From: Pseudomonadota bacterium
Lineage (GTDB): Bacteria; Pseudomonadota; Alphaproteobacteria; Rhizobiales; Devosiaceae
Assembly (NCBI GenBank): GCA_023393475.1
Contig: JAEWLC010000014.1
Location: 52,182-116,181 of the forward strand
Length of the DNA: 64,000 bases
Reading direction: 5' to 3'
A program made the translations under genes and the position numbers. The stretch's first letter is position 1. The number at the start of each line of letters is the position of its first letter. This document shows positions 44,779-54,071 of the stretch, piece by piece. The notes below the pieces were generated by a model. That model saw nothing but the letters and a program-made list of their open reading frames with translations. It ran no database searches and had not been told where the DNA came from.

Positions 44779-45828
44779 TCAGCTACCGGGACGCGCCGAC
44801 AACAGCCGGCGCTCGAGCCACTGGCTGTAGCGCGAGCCGGCGTAGCAGAAGGCGAAGTAGATCGCGGCCGCCACGATATAGGCCTCGTCGTAGAACCCGA
44901 TCCAGTTGGGATCGACTGCTGCGGTCTTGGCCGCGTTGAGCAGGTCGAAAATCCCGATCACGGCCAAGAGCGATGTCGCGAGGAGGAAGCCGATCGCCAG
45001 GTTGACCAGCGCCGGGATGACGATCCGGAACGCCTGCGGCAGGACGACCAGCCACATGCTGCGCCAGTAGCCGAGGCCAAGCGAAGCGGCCGCATCGTAT
45101 TGCCCGGCATTGATCGCCTGCAGGCCGGCGCGGACGACTTCGGCGACGTAGGCCGACCAGAACAGGGTGATCAGGATCATCGCCCGCAGGGTCTTGTCGA
45201 GCAGTTGCCCGTTCGGGATCATCATCGGTAGAATCAGCATGGCGACATAGAGGATCGCCACCATCGGCGTGCCGCGCATCAGCTCGATGAACAGCACCGA
45301 AAGCGTCCTTAGCCCGCCCATGTTCGACCGCCGGGCCAGCGCCAGCAGCACGGCTAGTGGGACGCTCGCGCCGAAGCAGACGATCCAGACCAGCAGTGTC
45401 ACCGGCAGGCCGCCCCACTGGTTCGAGGGCACCTGCGGCGGCGTGAACGTGCCGGCCATCAGCGCGACGCTGACCACAAGGATGACCGCCCAGGCGGCCA
45501 GCAGCCAGGGCGACCAGAGCCGCGGCAGTGTCGAGGCTGCGAGACCGCCGACCAACAGCGCCAGCACCAGCCAGCCGCGCCACTGCGCTTCGGGCGGAAA
45601 GAAGGCGAACAGGATGAAGCGGAACTTGTCGCCGATGAAAGCCCAGCAGGCCCCTGCCCGCGCCGCGCAGTCGGTCGCCGTGCCGACCCATGTGGCATCG
45701 ACCAGGCTCCAGCGCACGAAGGGCGGGATGATCCACAGCAGGAACGCCGCCGTGCCGAGCGTGAGGAGCGTATTGAGCCAACTGCCGAACAGGCCGCGGA
45801 ACCATGGCTGGCGCAGCAAGCGGTTCAT
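44779..45828 (-). CDS. Amino-acid ABC transporter permease (AapM/BztC-like)
   Basis: 349 residues from the ATG at 45828, which overlaps the upstream stop (ATGA). An N-terminal helix, a periplasmic loop (ATDCAARAGACWAFIGDKF) and three more helices precede the transporter core, whose signature EVVRAGLQAINAGQYDAAASLGLGYW is the EAA loop contacting the ATPase. This long architecture is that of the M/C subunit of AapJQMP and BztABCD general L-amino-acid importers. Binding protein and ATPase genes are absent here and its Q partner survives only as a tail, so the system is incomplete. Confidence 0.9.
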   Translation of the reverse strand: MNRLLRQPWFRGLFGSWLNTLLTLGTAAFLLWIIPPFVRWSLVDATWVGTATDCAARAGACWAFIGDKFRFILFAFFPPEAQWRGWLVLALLVGGLAASTLPRLWSPWLLAAWAVILVVSVALMAGTFTPPQVPSNQWGGLPVTLLVWIVCFGASVPLAVLLALARRSNMGGLRTLSVLFIELMRGTPMVAILYVAMLILPMMIPNGQLLDKTLRAMILITLFWSAYVAEVVRAGLQAINAGQYDAAASLGLGYWRSMWLVVLPQAFRIVIPALVNLAIGFLLATSLLAVIGIFDLLNAAKTAAVDPNWIGFYDEAYIVAAAIYFAFCYAGSRYSQWLERRLLSARPGS

Positions 45829-46247
45829 CGCCTGAGCTCCCCGCGCAGCGCGACCCGTTGGTTGTAGACGTTCATCAACGCCGAAACCGAAAGACGAGAT
45901 CCGGACAGCCCGCCCGGCGCCTTGCCGATACCGAGATCGACGCGGCCGCCGCCCAACGCCGACAACGTGTTGAAATTCTCCGCCACCTTGTACGGGCTGT
46001 AGTGCTGCAGCATCACGCCGCCCGACCCGACGCGGATGCGCTTGGTACCGGCCAGCAGCCACGAGATCACCAGCTCCGGTGCCGAGCTCGCGAGGTCGGC
46101 CGTGTCGTGGTGCTCTGCCACCCAGAAGCGGTGGAAACCCAGCCGCTCCGCCGCCTGCGCCAGCGACAGCGTGCGCTTCAGCGCGTCGAAGGCGGTTTCG
46201 CCCTTGGCGATCGGGCTCTTGTCGAGAAGGCTCAGTTGATAGGTCAT
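45825..46247 (-). pseudogene. In-frame fusion: LLM monooxygenase start + AapQ tail
   Basis: 140 residues. Residues 1-112 are the N-terminal third of a luciferase-like (MsnO8-type) flavin monooxygenase: RLGFHRFWVAEHHD, RVGSGGVMLQHYSPYKVAE, RVDLGIGKAPGG. At ~113 it switches to SGSRLSVSALMNVYNQRVALRGELRR, the last helix end of an AapQ/BztB permease, ending in the overlap with aapM. A deletion has joined the two genes in frame. The product should have neither activity. Confidence 0.72.
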
Positions 46248-46257
46248 GCGCCGTGCC

Positions 46258-46626
46258 TCACGGATGGATGACGGGAATGCCGTGACGTTCGGCTAGCGTG
46301 GCGAGGATGGCGTTCGAGCCCGCTGCAAAGGCGTGCCCGTTGGCGATGCCGGTGGCCGCCGAACTTGCCTCGCCGGCCGGCAGCACCAGCACCGGCAGCG
46401 CCTGGTTGGCCTCGCCGATCGCCTCGATCACCACGTTGCGCGGCCGCGCGAACGGCACCCGCTCGATCTCAAGCTGGTCGCGCACGATGGGGAAATGTCC
46501 CAGCACGCCTTCCACCAGCGCCCCATGGCGGCAGAAGAATTTCTGGTAGGGATAGGCTGCGTCCTCGAAGCTTCCATCGAGCAGATAGAGCGTCGCCTTT
46601 TCGATAGCCCGCACCGCAAACTCCAT
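46258..46626 (-). CDS. DUF3088 family protein
   Basis: 122 residues from the ATG at 46626; no strong ribosome site, and longer frames upstream are unlike the family. YLLDGSFEDAAYPYQKFFCRHGALVEGVL and ARPRNVVIEAIGEANQALPVLVL are DUF3088 signatures (a thioredoxin-fold-like family of unknown function). In the original operon it probably preceded an intact flavin monooxygenase and an amino-acid transporter. Confidence 0.82.
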   Translation of the reverse strand: MEFAVRAIEKATLYLLDGSFEDAAYPYQKFFCRHGALVEGVLGHFPIVRDQLEIERVPFARPRNVVIEAIGEANQALPVLVLPAGEASSAATGIANGHAFAAGSNAILATLAERHGIPVIHP

Positions 46627-46645
46627 TAGTCTATTAATTCTATCG

Positions 46646-46659
46646 ACTGTATAGACAGT
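46646..46659. promoter_or_regulatory. Inverted repeat in divergent promoter region
   Basis: ACTGT-ATAG-ACAGT, five-base perfect arms, 20 bases upstream of the DUF3088 start and 137 upstream of the FAD oxidoreductase. Size and A+T centre are like GntR-family operators; the aminotransferase remnant nearby may derive from such a MocR regulator. Regulator unknown. Confidence 0.38.
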
Positions 46660-46795
46660 TGCCGTTCGGCGCGAGTGCCGGGAGGCACAGAACTTTGCTC
46701 CGGTGGACGCCGCAGGGAAAAAGATTGTCCCTTCCGGAGGTGGACTAAAGCGGTGCCATTCCGTCTCCTTCTCCCCACTGTTTTCGGGGATAGGC

Positions 46796-47896
46796 ATGCA
46801 GTACGTAGCAATCATCGGCGGGGGAATCGGCGGCCTTTCCCTTGCCTGGGCCCTCCACAAACGCGGCGTCCGCGTCTCGCTCTACGAGCAGGGACCGATC
46901 CCGAATCCGGTCTCCTCGTCCTTCGACGAGCACCGCATCACCCGGCACATCTATGGCGGCCTGCCCGGCTACGGCGCACTGATGCCGCACGCCTTCCGCA
47001 CCTATGACGAGCTCTGGGCCGATCTCGGCGAAACCCACTACCTCGCCACCAACCTCGTCTATGTCGGCCGCCGCGAGTCCGATTTCTACGAAACCACCGC
47101 CCGCGACCTCGACCACTTCCGCATCGGCCATCGCCCGCTCTCGCCCACCGAGATCGCCTCGCGCCTGCCCATGCTGCGCACCGATGGCATCGTCGATGGG
47201 TTCGAAGCCGAAGGCGTCGGCATGCTGTTTGCGAGCCGCATCGTCAGCGCCCTCGCCCGCTGGCTCGCCACGGCGGGCGTCGAGCTCCACCCGCATAGCC
47301 GCGTCACCGACCTCGATCCCGAAGCCGGCACCTTCACCGTGAACGATAGCCGCAAGGCCGCCGACACCGTCGTCGTCGCCGCCGGTGCCTGGCTCCCAGC
47401 CATCTACCCCTCGGCCCGCCCGCGCCTGACGCCGTCGCGCCAACTGGTGCTCTACGTCGAGCCGCCCGCCGACCTCGCCGCAGCCTGGGCCACCGCCCCG
47501 GTGCTCGTCGACACCGGCGTCACCCACGGCACCTACATCCTCCCGCCCCGCGGCGGCACGCGCCTCAAGATCGGCGACCACACCTTCAGCCGGCGCGGCG
47601 AAGGCTCCGACGACCGCATCGCCCGCCCCGAAGACACCGCCGGCGTCCTCGCCGCAGCCAGCGAGATCTTCGCCGGCTTCGAGCGCTATAGACAGATCGA
47701 AGCCAGGGTCTGCTACTACACCGTCACCGACGACGAGCGCTTCGTCGTGGAGCCCATCGGCAAGTATGGCTGGCTGCTCAGCGCCTGCTCCGGCCACGGC
47801 TTCAAACTCGCCCCCCTCATTGCCACCGGCCTCGCCGACGCCATTTTGGGTCGCCGGACCGCTGCCGACGTCACCGAGTGGGCTGCCGGCCGGTGA
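46796..47896 (+). CDS. FAD-dependent oxidoreductase
   Basis: 366 residues from the ATG at 46796. FAD-binding VAIIGGGIGGLSLAWALHKRGVRVSLYE (GxGxxG), substrate-domain FDEHRITRHIYG, VVVAAGAWLP and the C-terminal LSACSGHGFKLAPLIATGLAD. It resembles the sarcosine oxidase/D-amino-acid oxidase group, which oxidise secondary or D-amines; the SDEHR..R.Y motif is typical of MSOX-like enzymes. Divergent from DUF3088 and next to amino-acid transport remnants, so an amino-acid or amine substrate is likely. Confidence 0.88.
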   Translation: MQYVAIIGGGIGGLSLAWALHKRGVRVSLYEQGPIPNPVSSSFDEHRITRHIYGGLPGYGALMPHAFRTYDELWADLGETHYLATNLVYVGRRESDFYETTARDLDHFRIGHRPLSPTEIASRLPMLRTDGIVDGFEAEGVGMLFASRIVSALARWLATAGVELHPHSRVTDLDPEAGTFTVNDSRKAADTVVVAAGAWLPAIYPSARPRLTPSRQLVLYVEPPADLAAAWATAPVLVDTGVTHGTYILPPRGGTRLKIGDHTFSRRGEGSDDRIARPEDTAGVLAAASEIFAGFERYRQIEARVCYYTVTDDERFVVEPIGKYGWLLSACSGHGFKLAPLIATGLADAILGRRTAADVTEWAAGR

Positions 47897-48133
47897 AGCC
47901 CGTGTCGACGGCCAATCGACCCAACAGCGGTTCCCAAATGGGTTTCGGCGCACACAGTCGAGCGGGCGGCAGGCACCGGGTTGTCGCAGAAGCGTAAGCC
48001 CAGGGACGTGCAAAACTGTCCCCCGCGATTAGTTGCAGCCAACAAGCGTCATTCGGGGGTGACGTCGTCGAGATCAACGGCTAGCAAGTCTGTCGTGCAT
48101 CGGTGTACCTGAGCATGCGGACAAGGAGCCTCG

Positions 48134-49135
48134 TTGACCATCTTCATCACCGGCGCTGCCGGCTTCATCGGCTATCATGTCGCTGCGCGATTGCTCAGCT
48201 TGGGCCATGCTGTCACTGGGTTTGATGGCATGACCAGCTACTACGATGTGTCGCTGAAAAAAGCACGCCTGGCTCGGCTCGCGGCCACCGAAGGCTTCAC
48301 ATTCGTAGAGGCCATGCTCGAAGATAGGCCAACCCTGAAGACGGCGCTCGATTCCGCGTCGCCCGAGATTGTGATCCACCTGGCTGCTCAGGCTGGTGTC
48401 CGTTATGCTTTCCAAGCGCCCGACACCTATCTGCAGTCCAATGTGGTAGGCACATTCAACCTTCTCGAACTGCTGAAGGAACGGCGTCCTCGCCACGTTC
48501 TTTTCGCTTCCACCAGTTCGGTCTATGGCGGCAATCTCGAGTCCCCGTCGCGCGAGAGCGACCGCACGGACTTCCAGATGTCGCTCTATGCCGCGACCAA
48601 GAAGTCGGGCGAAGCTATGTGCCATTCCTATGCGCACCTGTTCGACATTCCGACGACGGCGCTGCGGTTCTTCACGGTTTACGGTCCGTGGGGACGGCCG
48701 GACATGGCGCTGTTCACGTTCGTACGCAAGATACTCGCAGGCGAACCAATCGACATCTACGGTGAGGGACGAATGCGTCGGGACTTCACCTATATCGATG
48801 ACCTTGTCGACGCGATCGTCGCCCTGATTGGGGTCGTGCCGCGCAAGAGCCGTGCCCTTACCTGCGACTCCGTCAGCCCGGTCGCCCCCTACAGGGCTGT
48901 CAATCTCGCCGGCGGCCGGCCAGTGCAACTGACGGCCTATGTCGACGCGATAGAGGCAGCTCTAGGGGTCAGTGCAACCAAGCGATTTCTCGCAATGCAG
49001 CCGGGCGATGTCGTCGACACCCATGCCTCCCCGGAACTGCTGGAAGAACTCGTTGGCGTGATCCCGACAGTGGAGGTTGGTGAGGGGGTGGCCCGCTTCG
49101 TGGCGTGGTATAAGGGCTACTATGGGAGCAATTGA
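48134..49135 (+). CDS. UDP-glucuronate 4-epimerase-like NAD-dependent epimerase
   Basis: 333 residues starting at TTG 48134 with AAGGAG five bases upstream. Extended SDR: FITGAAGFIGYHVAARLL (NAD loop), HLAAQAGVRYA, STSSVYGG, catalytic Y-x-x-x-K in SLYAATKKSGE and FFTVYGPWGRPDMALFTF, the last diagnostic for UDP-glucuronate/galacturonate 4-epimerases. It supplies UDP-galacturonate for polysaccharide or LPS. Separated by ~430 bases from the convergent ManC operon. Confidence 0.9.
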   Translation: MTIFITGAAGFIGYHVAARLLSLGHAVTGFDGMTSYYDVSLKKARLARLAATEGFTFVEAMLEDRPTLKTALDSASPEIVIHLAAQAGVRYAFQAPDTYLQSNVVGTFNLLELLKERRPRHVLFASTSSVYGGNLESPSRESDRTDFQMSLYAATKKSGEAMCHSYAHLFDIPTTALRFFTVYGPWGRPDMALFTFVRKILAGEPIDIYGEGRMRRDFTYIDDLVDAIVALIGVVPRKSRALTCDSVSPVAPYRAVNLAGGRPVQLTAYVDAIEAALGVSATKRFLAMQPGDVVDTHASPELLEELVGVIPTVEVGEGVARFVAWYKGYYGSN

Positions 49136-49561
49136 CCTCCGGCGAGCCCCTCGGTCCCCCCTGTTCCCTCAGCCCCTATCTCTCGCGTCTGCCAGCGAAC
49201 GATTGGGGCGATGGCGCGAACTTTCCGCTCAGTCGTGGCTCGTATTGGTTCCTACTGGCGCCGCGCACGCCTAGACAGCTCAGCACCACGGGACAGACGC
49301 GTGTCTTGATCCTGAGGCAAGGATCGTCGACGGTGCCACGAGGTGGCTAACGTCAGCGTCGTTAGCGAATCAGTATTCCCACAGCCGGCAGCGCAAATCC
49401 CACGTACACAATCATGCAACTTGCCATGCGCTTGGCAGACCGCCTGGTACACCAGAGGCCCGTCGCACCCATACTGCGCACCCTCAGCCGCCGCGGCGGC
49501 GACGCCTAAACCACTCCCATGAGGGCAAGTCAGCATCGCAACGCCGCGACCGATGCGATTG
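49136..49561. other. Intergenic region between convergent polysaccharide genes
   Basis: 426 bases between the epimerase and manC ends. No convincing gene on either strand and no strong hairpin plus T-run. Confidence 0.4.
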
Positions 49562-50998
49562 TCAGGCCCGGCCGAATTCGTCTTCGATACGAATGATATC
49601 GTCCTCGCCCAGGTATGATCCGGTCTGAACCTCGATGAGTTCCAAGAGGATCTTTCCCGGATTGGCGAGCCGGTGGACGCAGCCGAGTGGCAGGTAGATC
49701 GACTCGTTCTCCGTAAGCATTGTCACCTTGCCATCGACGGTGACTTCGGCGGTTCCCGTGACGACCACCCAGTGCTCCGCGCGGTGGTGGTGTTTCTGCA
49801 GGCTGAGTTTCTTGCCAGGTTTGACGAACAGCCGCTTCACCTGGAAGCGCTCGCCGTTGAGAACTGAGGAGTAGCCACCCCAAGGCCGGTAGGCGGTGCG
49901 ATGGATTTCAGTCAGCCCCTGGGTTGCTACATTTGCCCTGAGAGCCTTCACCATCGGCCCCACTCTTTGGGCCTCCGACAGCCTGCCAACGTAGATCGCG
50001 TCCTCCGACGCAACGATGGCAATGTCGTTCAGCCCCTCGACCGCGATATGCGCCTTCTCCGAGACCACCAGAGAGTTGGAGGTATTTGAGAGGGTCGCAT
50101 TGCCGTTGATGACCACATTGCCGGCCGAGTCCTTGCCGGACACCTTCCAGACAGCGTCCCACGCCCCGAGGTCCGACCACGAGAAGGTCACGGGTACCAG
50201 CGCCACGGCTTTGGACTTCTCGAAGATCGCATAGTCCACCGATATGTTCGGTGCCGTCGCAAAGCCCTTTTCATCGAGACGGATGAAATCTAGGTCCGCC
50301 TTTGCACCGCTTACCGCCGCCGTTGCCGCCGCGTATGTCTCGGGTGCAAGCGCCTCAACCCCAGCGAGGAAGCTCTCGACACCGAGCATGAAGGTGCCGG
50401 AATTCCAGTAGTAGCCCCCGGTCGCTAGCATCCTCTCAGCCGTTTCGCGATCCGGTTTCTCGACGAAGCGGGCTACCGAGCGGACTCCGCCGCCCAATTC
50501 CGTCCCGGCCTCGATATAGCCGTAACCCGTTTCCGGCGCGGTCGGGGTGATGCCGAACGTAACCAGCCGACCGGAGCGCGCTGCTGCGGCGGCGGCATCC
50601 ACGCTCCACCAGTAGTTGTCGTCGGCGACGACCGCATGGTCCGATGCGAGGACATGAATGATCGCGGTGGGCCCAAATGCTGCCTTCGCCTGCAGCGCGG
50701 CTGCAGCGATGGCTGCCGCCGTGTTTCGGGCCACGGGTTCCAGCAGCACCGCGGAGGGCGCGACCCCGGTCTCCAGCGCCTGCTCGGCGACGAGGAACCG
50801 GTACTCCGAGTTGGTGACCACGATCGGCGCAGTGTAGCGCGAGCTATCCGCGACCCTCAGGAGAGTCTGCTGGTACAGCGATGTGGGACCGGTCAGGGGC
50901 AGGAACTGCTTCGGACGTGCAGCACGAGACATCGGCCACAGCCGAGTCCCCTGCCCTCCTGCAAGCACCACGGGGACGATCAAGGCAGCATCAGTCAT
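49562..50998 (-). CDS. manC: Mannose-1-phosphate guanylyltransferase / mannose-6-phosphate isomerase
   Basis: 478 residues, the standard length of bifunctional ManC/CpsB/XanB proteins. N-terminal nucleotidyltransferase with VLAGGQGTRLWPMSR and the FVEKPD site; the C-terminal ~120 residues are a cupin-type isomerase (VKPGKKLSLQKHHHRAEHWVVV) with metal-binding His. Produces GDP-mannose from mannose-6-P. Two bases after the tyrosine kinase stop, same strand, so part of the exopolysaccharide operon. Confidence 0.95.
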   Translation of the reverse strand: MTDAALIVPVVLAGGQGTRLWPMSRAARPKQFLPLTGPTSLYQQTLLRVADSSRYTAPIVVTNSEYRFLVAEQALETGVAPSAVLLEPVARNTAAAIAAAALQAKAAFGPTAIIHVLASDHAVVADDNYWWSVDAAAAAARSGRLVTFGITPTAPETGYGYIEAGTELGGGVRSVARFVEKPDRETAERMLATGGYYWNSGTFMLGVESFLAGVEALAPETYAAATAAVSGAKADLDFIRLDEKGFATAPNISVDYAIFEKSKAVALVPVTFSWSDLGAWDAVWKVSGKDSAGNVVINGNATLSNTSNSLVVSEKAHIAVEGLNDIAIVASEDAIYVGRLSEAQRVGPMVKALRANVATQGLTEIHRTAYRPWGGYSSVLNGERFQVKRLFVKPGKKLSLQKHHHRAEHWVVVTGTAEVTVDGKVTMLTENESIYLPLGCVHRLANPGKILLELIEVQTGSYLGEDDIIRIEDEFGRA

Positions 50999-51000
50999 TA

Positions 51001-53151
51001 CTAAGCCTCGGCGTAATAGCCGGCATACTTGCCACGATAGGCTGCCGGATTGCTGGTTTGCTGGTTGAGTACAGTGAGGATCGCCACATCGTCCCGCTTG
51101 GCGTTGGCCAGAGCAGCGATAGCAGCCTTGACCTCTTGTTGCGGCGTGCTGGAGAACTTGACGACGAACGCGATGGCATCGGCCATACCTGCGAGGTAGA
51201 GGCCATCAACCACGGGACCGACGGGCGGTGTGTCGAGCACGACGACGTCAAAGTTCTTCTTGGCGGCTGCGATCAGGCGCGCAAAGGTCTTGCCGGCAAT
51301 GAGCTGATCGGTCGCGACGTCGCTTCGGCGCGAGCCAACGACGATCTGCGCGCCACTTCCGGTGTCGACGGTGAGGATCGACTTTAGCTCTGATGCCCCA
51401 GCGTCCCCAGCGAGGTATTCGAGCAGACCCTCGGACGCCTGTATGCCCAACTGCTTGTGAACACTCGGCTTTCGCAAGTCGCAGTCGATAAGTAGCGTCG
51501 ACATGCCCGCGAGCGCATATGCTCGTGTCAACGCAAGCGAAACGGTGGTCTTTCCTTCGTTCGGTGCGGCCGAAGACACCACAATAACCATGCCCTCAGC
51601 TTCAGCTCCCGGCGTCTCGGACATGCGTTTGCGGACCGATTGATCGATGCCGACACGCACGCGCCTGATGGCCTCGGAGAACACAGAGAGTGGTGCAAGG
51701 ATAAGTGAATCTGCGATCGACGCCTCCCCGCCGTTGCGCTTGGTGGTGCGCTGACGAGGAATGGCAGAGACAACGGGAACCTTGAGGATTGCCTCTGCCT
51801 GTTCTTCGCTGGAGAAGCCTCCAACGAAGTTCTCGATGAGGAAGGCAAGGGCCACGCCGACACCGAGCCCTGCCAGTGCGGCAAGGAGTAGGATAAGTCG
51901 CGGATTGGGGAACGAGGGCTGAGCAGGGGCAGTCGCTTCCGATACAATGCGGCTATCGGCCACCTGCAAATAAGCTTGGGTGTCGAGGTCCTTCTGACGG
52001 GTGAGAAGGGTCTGGTACTGGGCGCGCGCGATCTCGGCCGACTGTTGCAGCTCATAGATGCTCGTAAGCATCTCGCTCGGCAGGTCACTGCTTAGGATCG
52101 ACTGTCGGAGTTGGTTGCGAAGCTCAGTCACACGGCCCTGTGAGCGCGCCAGATCGGCTTTTAGCCCAGAGACGGCCTGGGTTGCGGCCTCTCCCATTTC
52201 ACTTTCGACCGCGGCGAGACTGCTGCGCAAATCTATATCGGCCTGGGTTCCACTAGCTGCCCCCGCAATCTTGTCCAGCAGTGCCACGCGCTGGCGCTGG
52301 AGATTGGTGACGGCTTCGTCCTTGAGACTGGTGGCGAGGGCGTCCCAGTCCTGACGGGCGAGACTCTGCTCTGCGGCACCGGCCACTGACGATGACTGGG
52401 TGCGGAAGTCATTCAAGGAGGTGATTTCGTCCCGCATTTGCGAAAAGTCAGTGCGGCCGGTCGCCTCGCTGATCGACTGGATATTTGTGTCCACGAAGTC
52501 GTCGAACGCCCGTTCCGACTGAGCGACCGTCTGGCTCGCGTCTGCCATGCGATCCTTGATGATCGACGCCGAGTCGAGCGTCGAGTCGATCTTCGCCTGC
52601 AATTGCTGCGCGATATAGGTACGCGCGACGGCATTGGCGATCTCCGCGGCAAATTCCGGCCGCGCCGAGCGGGCGTTGACGGCGATCAGGAATGTGAGTC
52701 CTCTACGCTGAACCGTCACCGCCTCTCTTAGATTGCCAATAATGGTCGACAAAGCATCCTGACCAGTTGGCAACTGCGGCTCGGATATTCGGAAGAAGGC
52801 CAACAGCATGTCACGCATGCCAAGAGTCAGGCCAAATTCCTTGTCGTTGGCGAGCTCTAGTTGCTGGGCCACTGAGAGCAGTGTCGTCTCCGACTTCACT
52901 AGCTCAACTTCGCTGTCGACCCGCAGAGCGTCTGAGCTGGAGCCGCCCATTTGAGCGTCCGGGTCCAGCAGATTCTTCTTGCTCGGATCAACGAGAACGA
53001 GTGCCGTCGCAGTGTAGACTGGCTTGAGCGCGAGAAGAGCGACGCCGGCGAGGCCAACGGCCATGGCCGTAACTAGCACGATCAGCCAGATACGGCGTTT
53101 TAGCAGATCGAAGATGCTCCTCAAGTCGAGGGTGTCGGCTTCAGAGTCCAT
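51001..53151 (-). CDS. Wzc-type polysaccharide co-polymerase / tyrosine autokinase
   Basis: 716 residues from the ATG at 53151 (AGGA upstream); a GTG at 53214 is an alternative. A Wzz domain with TM1 at ~25-45 and TM2 at ~415-435 flanks a long periplasmic coiled coil. The cytoplasmic BY-kinase has Walker A in SSAAPNEGKTTVSL (about 525) and Walker A' in LLIDCDLRKPSVHK, with VVLDTPPVG as Walker B. The C-terminus ends in a tyrosine cluster (AYRGKYAGYYAEA) for autophosphorylation. It controls chain length and export of Wzx/Wzy-made polysaccharide. Confidence 0.94.
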   Translation of the reverse strand: MDSEADTLDLRSIFDLLKRRIWLIVLVTAMAVGLAGVALLALKPVYTATALVLVDPSKKNLLDPDAQMGGSSSDALRVDSEVELVKSETTLLSVAQQLELANDKEFGLTLGMRDMLLAFFRISEPQLPTGQDALSTIIGNLREAVTVQRRGLTFLIAVNARSARPEFAAEIANAVARTYIAQQLQAKIDSTLDSASIIKDRMADASQTVAQSERAFDDFVDTNIQSISEATGRTDFSQMRDEITSLNDFRTQSSSVAGAAEQSLARQDWDALATSLKDEAVTNLQRQRVALLDKIAGAASGTQADIDLRSSLAAVESEMGEAATQAVSGLKADLARSQGRVTELRNQLRQSILSSDLPSEMLTSIYELQQSAEIARAQYQTLLTRQKDLDTQAYLQVADSRIVSEATAPAQPSFPNPRLILLLAALAGLGVGVALAFLIENFVGGFSSEEQAEAILKVPVVSAIPRQRTTKRNGGEASIADSLILAPLSVFSEAIRRVRVGIDQSVRKRMSETPGAEAEGMVIVVSSAAPNEGKTTVSLALTRAYALAGMSTLLIDCDLRKPSVHKQLGIQASEGLLEYLAGDAGASELKSILTVDTGSGAQIVVGSRRSDVATDQLIAGKTFARLIAAAKKNFDVVVLDTPPVGPVVDGLYLAGMADAIAFVVKFSSTPQQEVKAAIAALANAKRDDVAILTVLNQQTSNPAAYRGKYAGYYAEA

Positions 53152-53229
53152 GCTTCGATCCTGGATGGGCTGGAGGTTGGACCGGAAACTGGTCACCTGG
53201 AGGTAGTTGGGCACGGCAAAGCGACACGG

Positions 53230-54063
53230 TCAACTCATAGCCGATTGTGATTGTTGCGGACGCGAAGAACCCGAAGAAAACAACACTGGCGGCTCGTTGT
53301 GCGCGATGCGTACCGCCGTCAGTCGTCCGGTGAAATAGGCACCTGTATCGATGGCGATGCGGTTCGGTGCAACCAGCGGTTCCTCGCGGATGGTGTGGCC
53401 GTGGATGACAACCCGGCCCAGATCCTCGTAGCTGGCCTCGAAGTTGTCGCGGTAGCCGATCAGGTCGTGATCGTTCTGCTCCGGCAACCCGATGCCTGGG
53501 CGAATACCAGCGTGGACCAGCACTGTCGAAGGCGTGTCGATCATAACCGGCAGTGACTCGAGGAAATCGATGTGGTCGCGAGGAATGTACGTATCGACAA
53601 TCTGCCGCGCTTCCCTAGCGCCAAACCGGCGGTGCATGAGCGACTCAAGCGGTACGCCGTACGACAGCAGGGTTTCGCGGCCACCGAACTCGAGCCAGGC
53701 CGAGTTTGGCGAGGGACGACGGAGAAACTCCAGCATCATGGCTTCATGGTTGCCCGTCAGGCAGAAGCGCTGCAATCCGGTGGGGGCCGGCTCGAGAAGG
53801 TGATCCAGCACCTGGGCCGACTTTTCTCCCCGATCGACGACATCGCCCAACATCACGACCCAGCGGTCGCCCTCGATATTTGCCGCGTCCGCGACAATGG
53901 TCTTTTCAAGAGCGAGTAGGAGCTCGAGGCACCCGTGAACGTCGCCAATTGCGTAGATCGCCGCCGGCTCGGCATCTACCGAGAGCCGTTGCAGGCCCTC
54001 GCCCGAGCGACCGCCCAGACGATTGCGAAAATTCCTCCACCGGTCCAGCAACCCCTGCCCCAT
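53230..54063 (-). CDS. PPP-family metallophosphoesterase
   Basis: 277 residues. Motifs in order: GDVHGC (about 40), GDVVDRG (about 72), TGNHE (about 101), VLVHAGI and HGHT: a complete two-metal phosphoprotein phosphatase site, closest to bacterial PrpA/ApaH-like serine/threonine phosphatases. It sits in the polysaccharide operon next to the tyrosine autokinase, where a low-molecular-weight tyrosine phosphatase is usually found. Acting on the kinase is a hypothesis. Confidence 0.9.
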   Translation of the reverse strand: MGQGLLDRWRNFRNRLGGRSGEGLQRLSVDAEPAAIYAIGDVHGCLELLLALEKTIVADAANIEGDRWVVMLGDVVDRGEKSAQVLDHLLEPAPTGLQRFCLTGNHEAMMLEFLRRPSPNSAWLEFGGRETLLSYGVPLESLMHRRFGAREARQIVDTYIPRDHIDFLESLPVMIDTPSTVLVHAGIRPGIGLPEQNDHDLIGYRDNFEASYEDLGRVVIHGHTIREEPLVAPNRIAIDTGAYFTGRLTAVRIAHNEPPVLFSSGSSRPQQSQSAMS

Positions 54064-54071
54064 CGCGCCAC

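Noticed and set aside
46745..48013. Minus-strand frame of 422 codons
   Set aside because: Gly/Asp-rich shadow of the FAD oxidoreductase.
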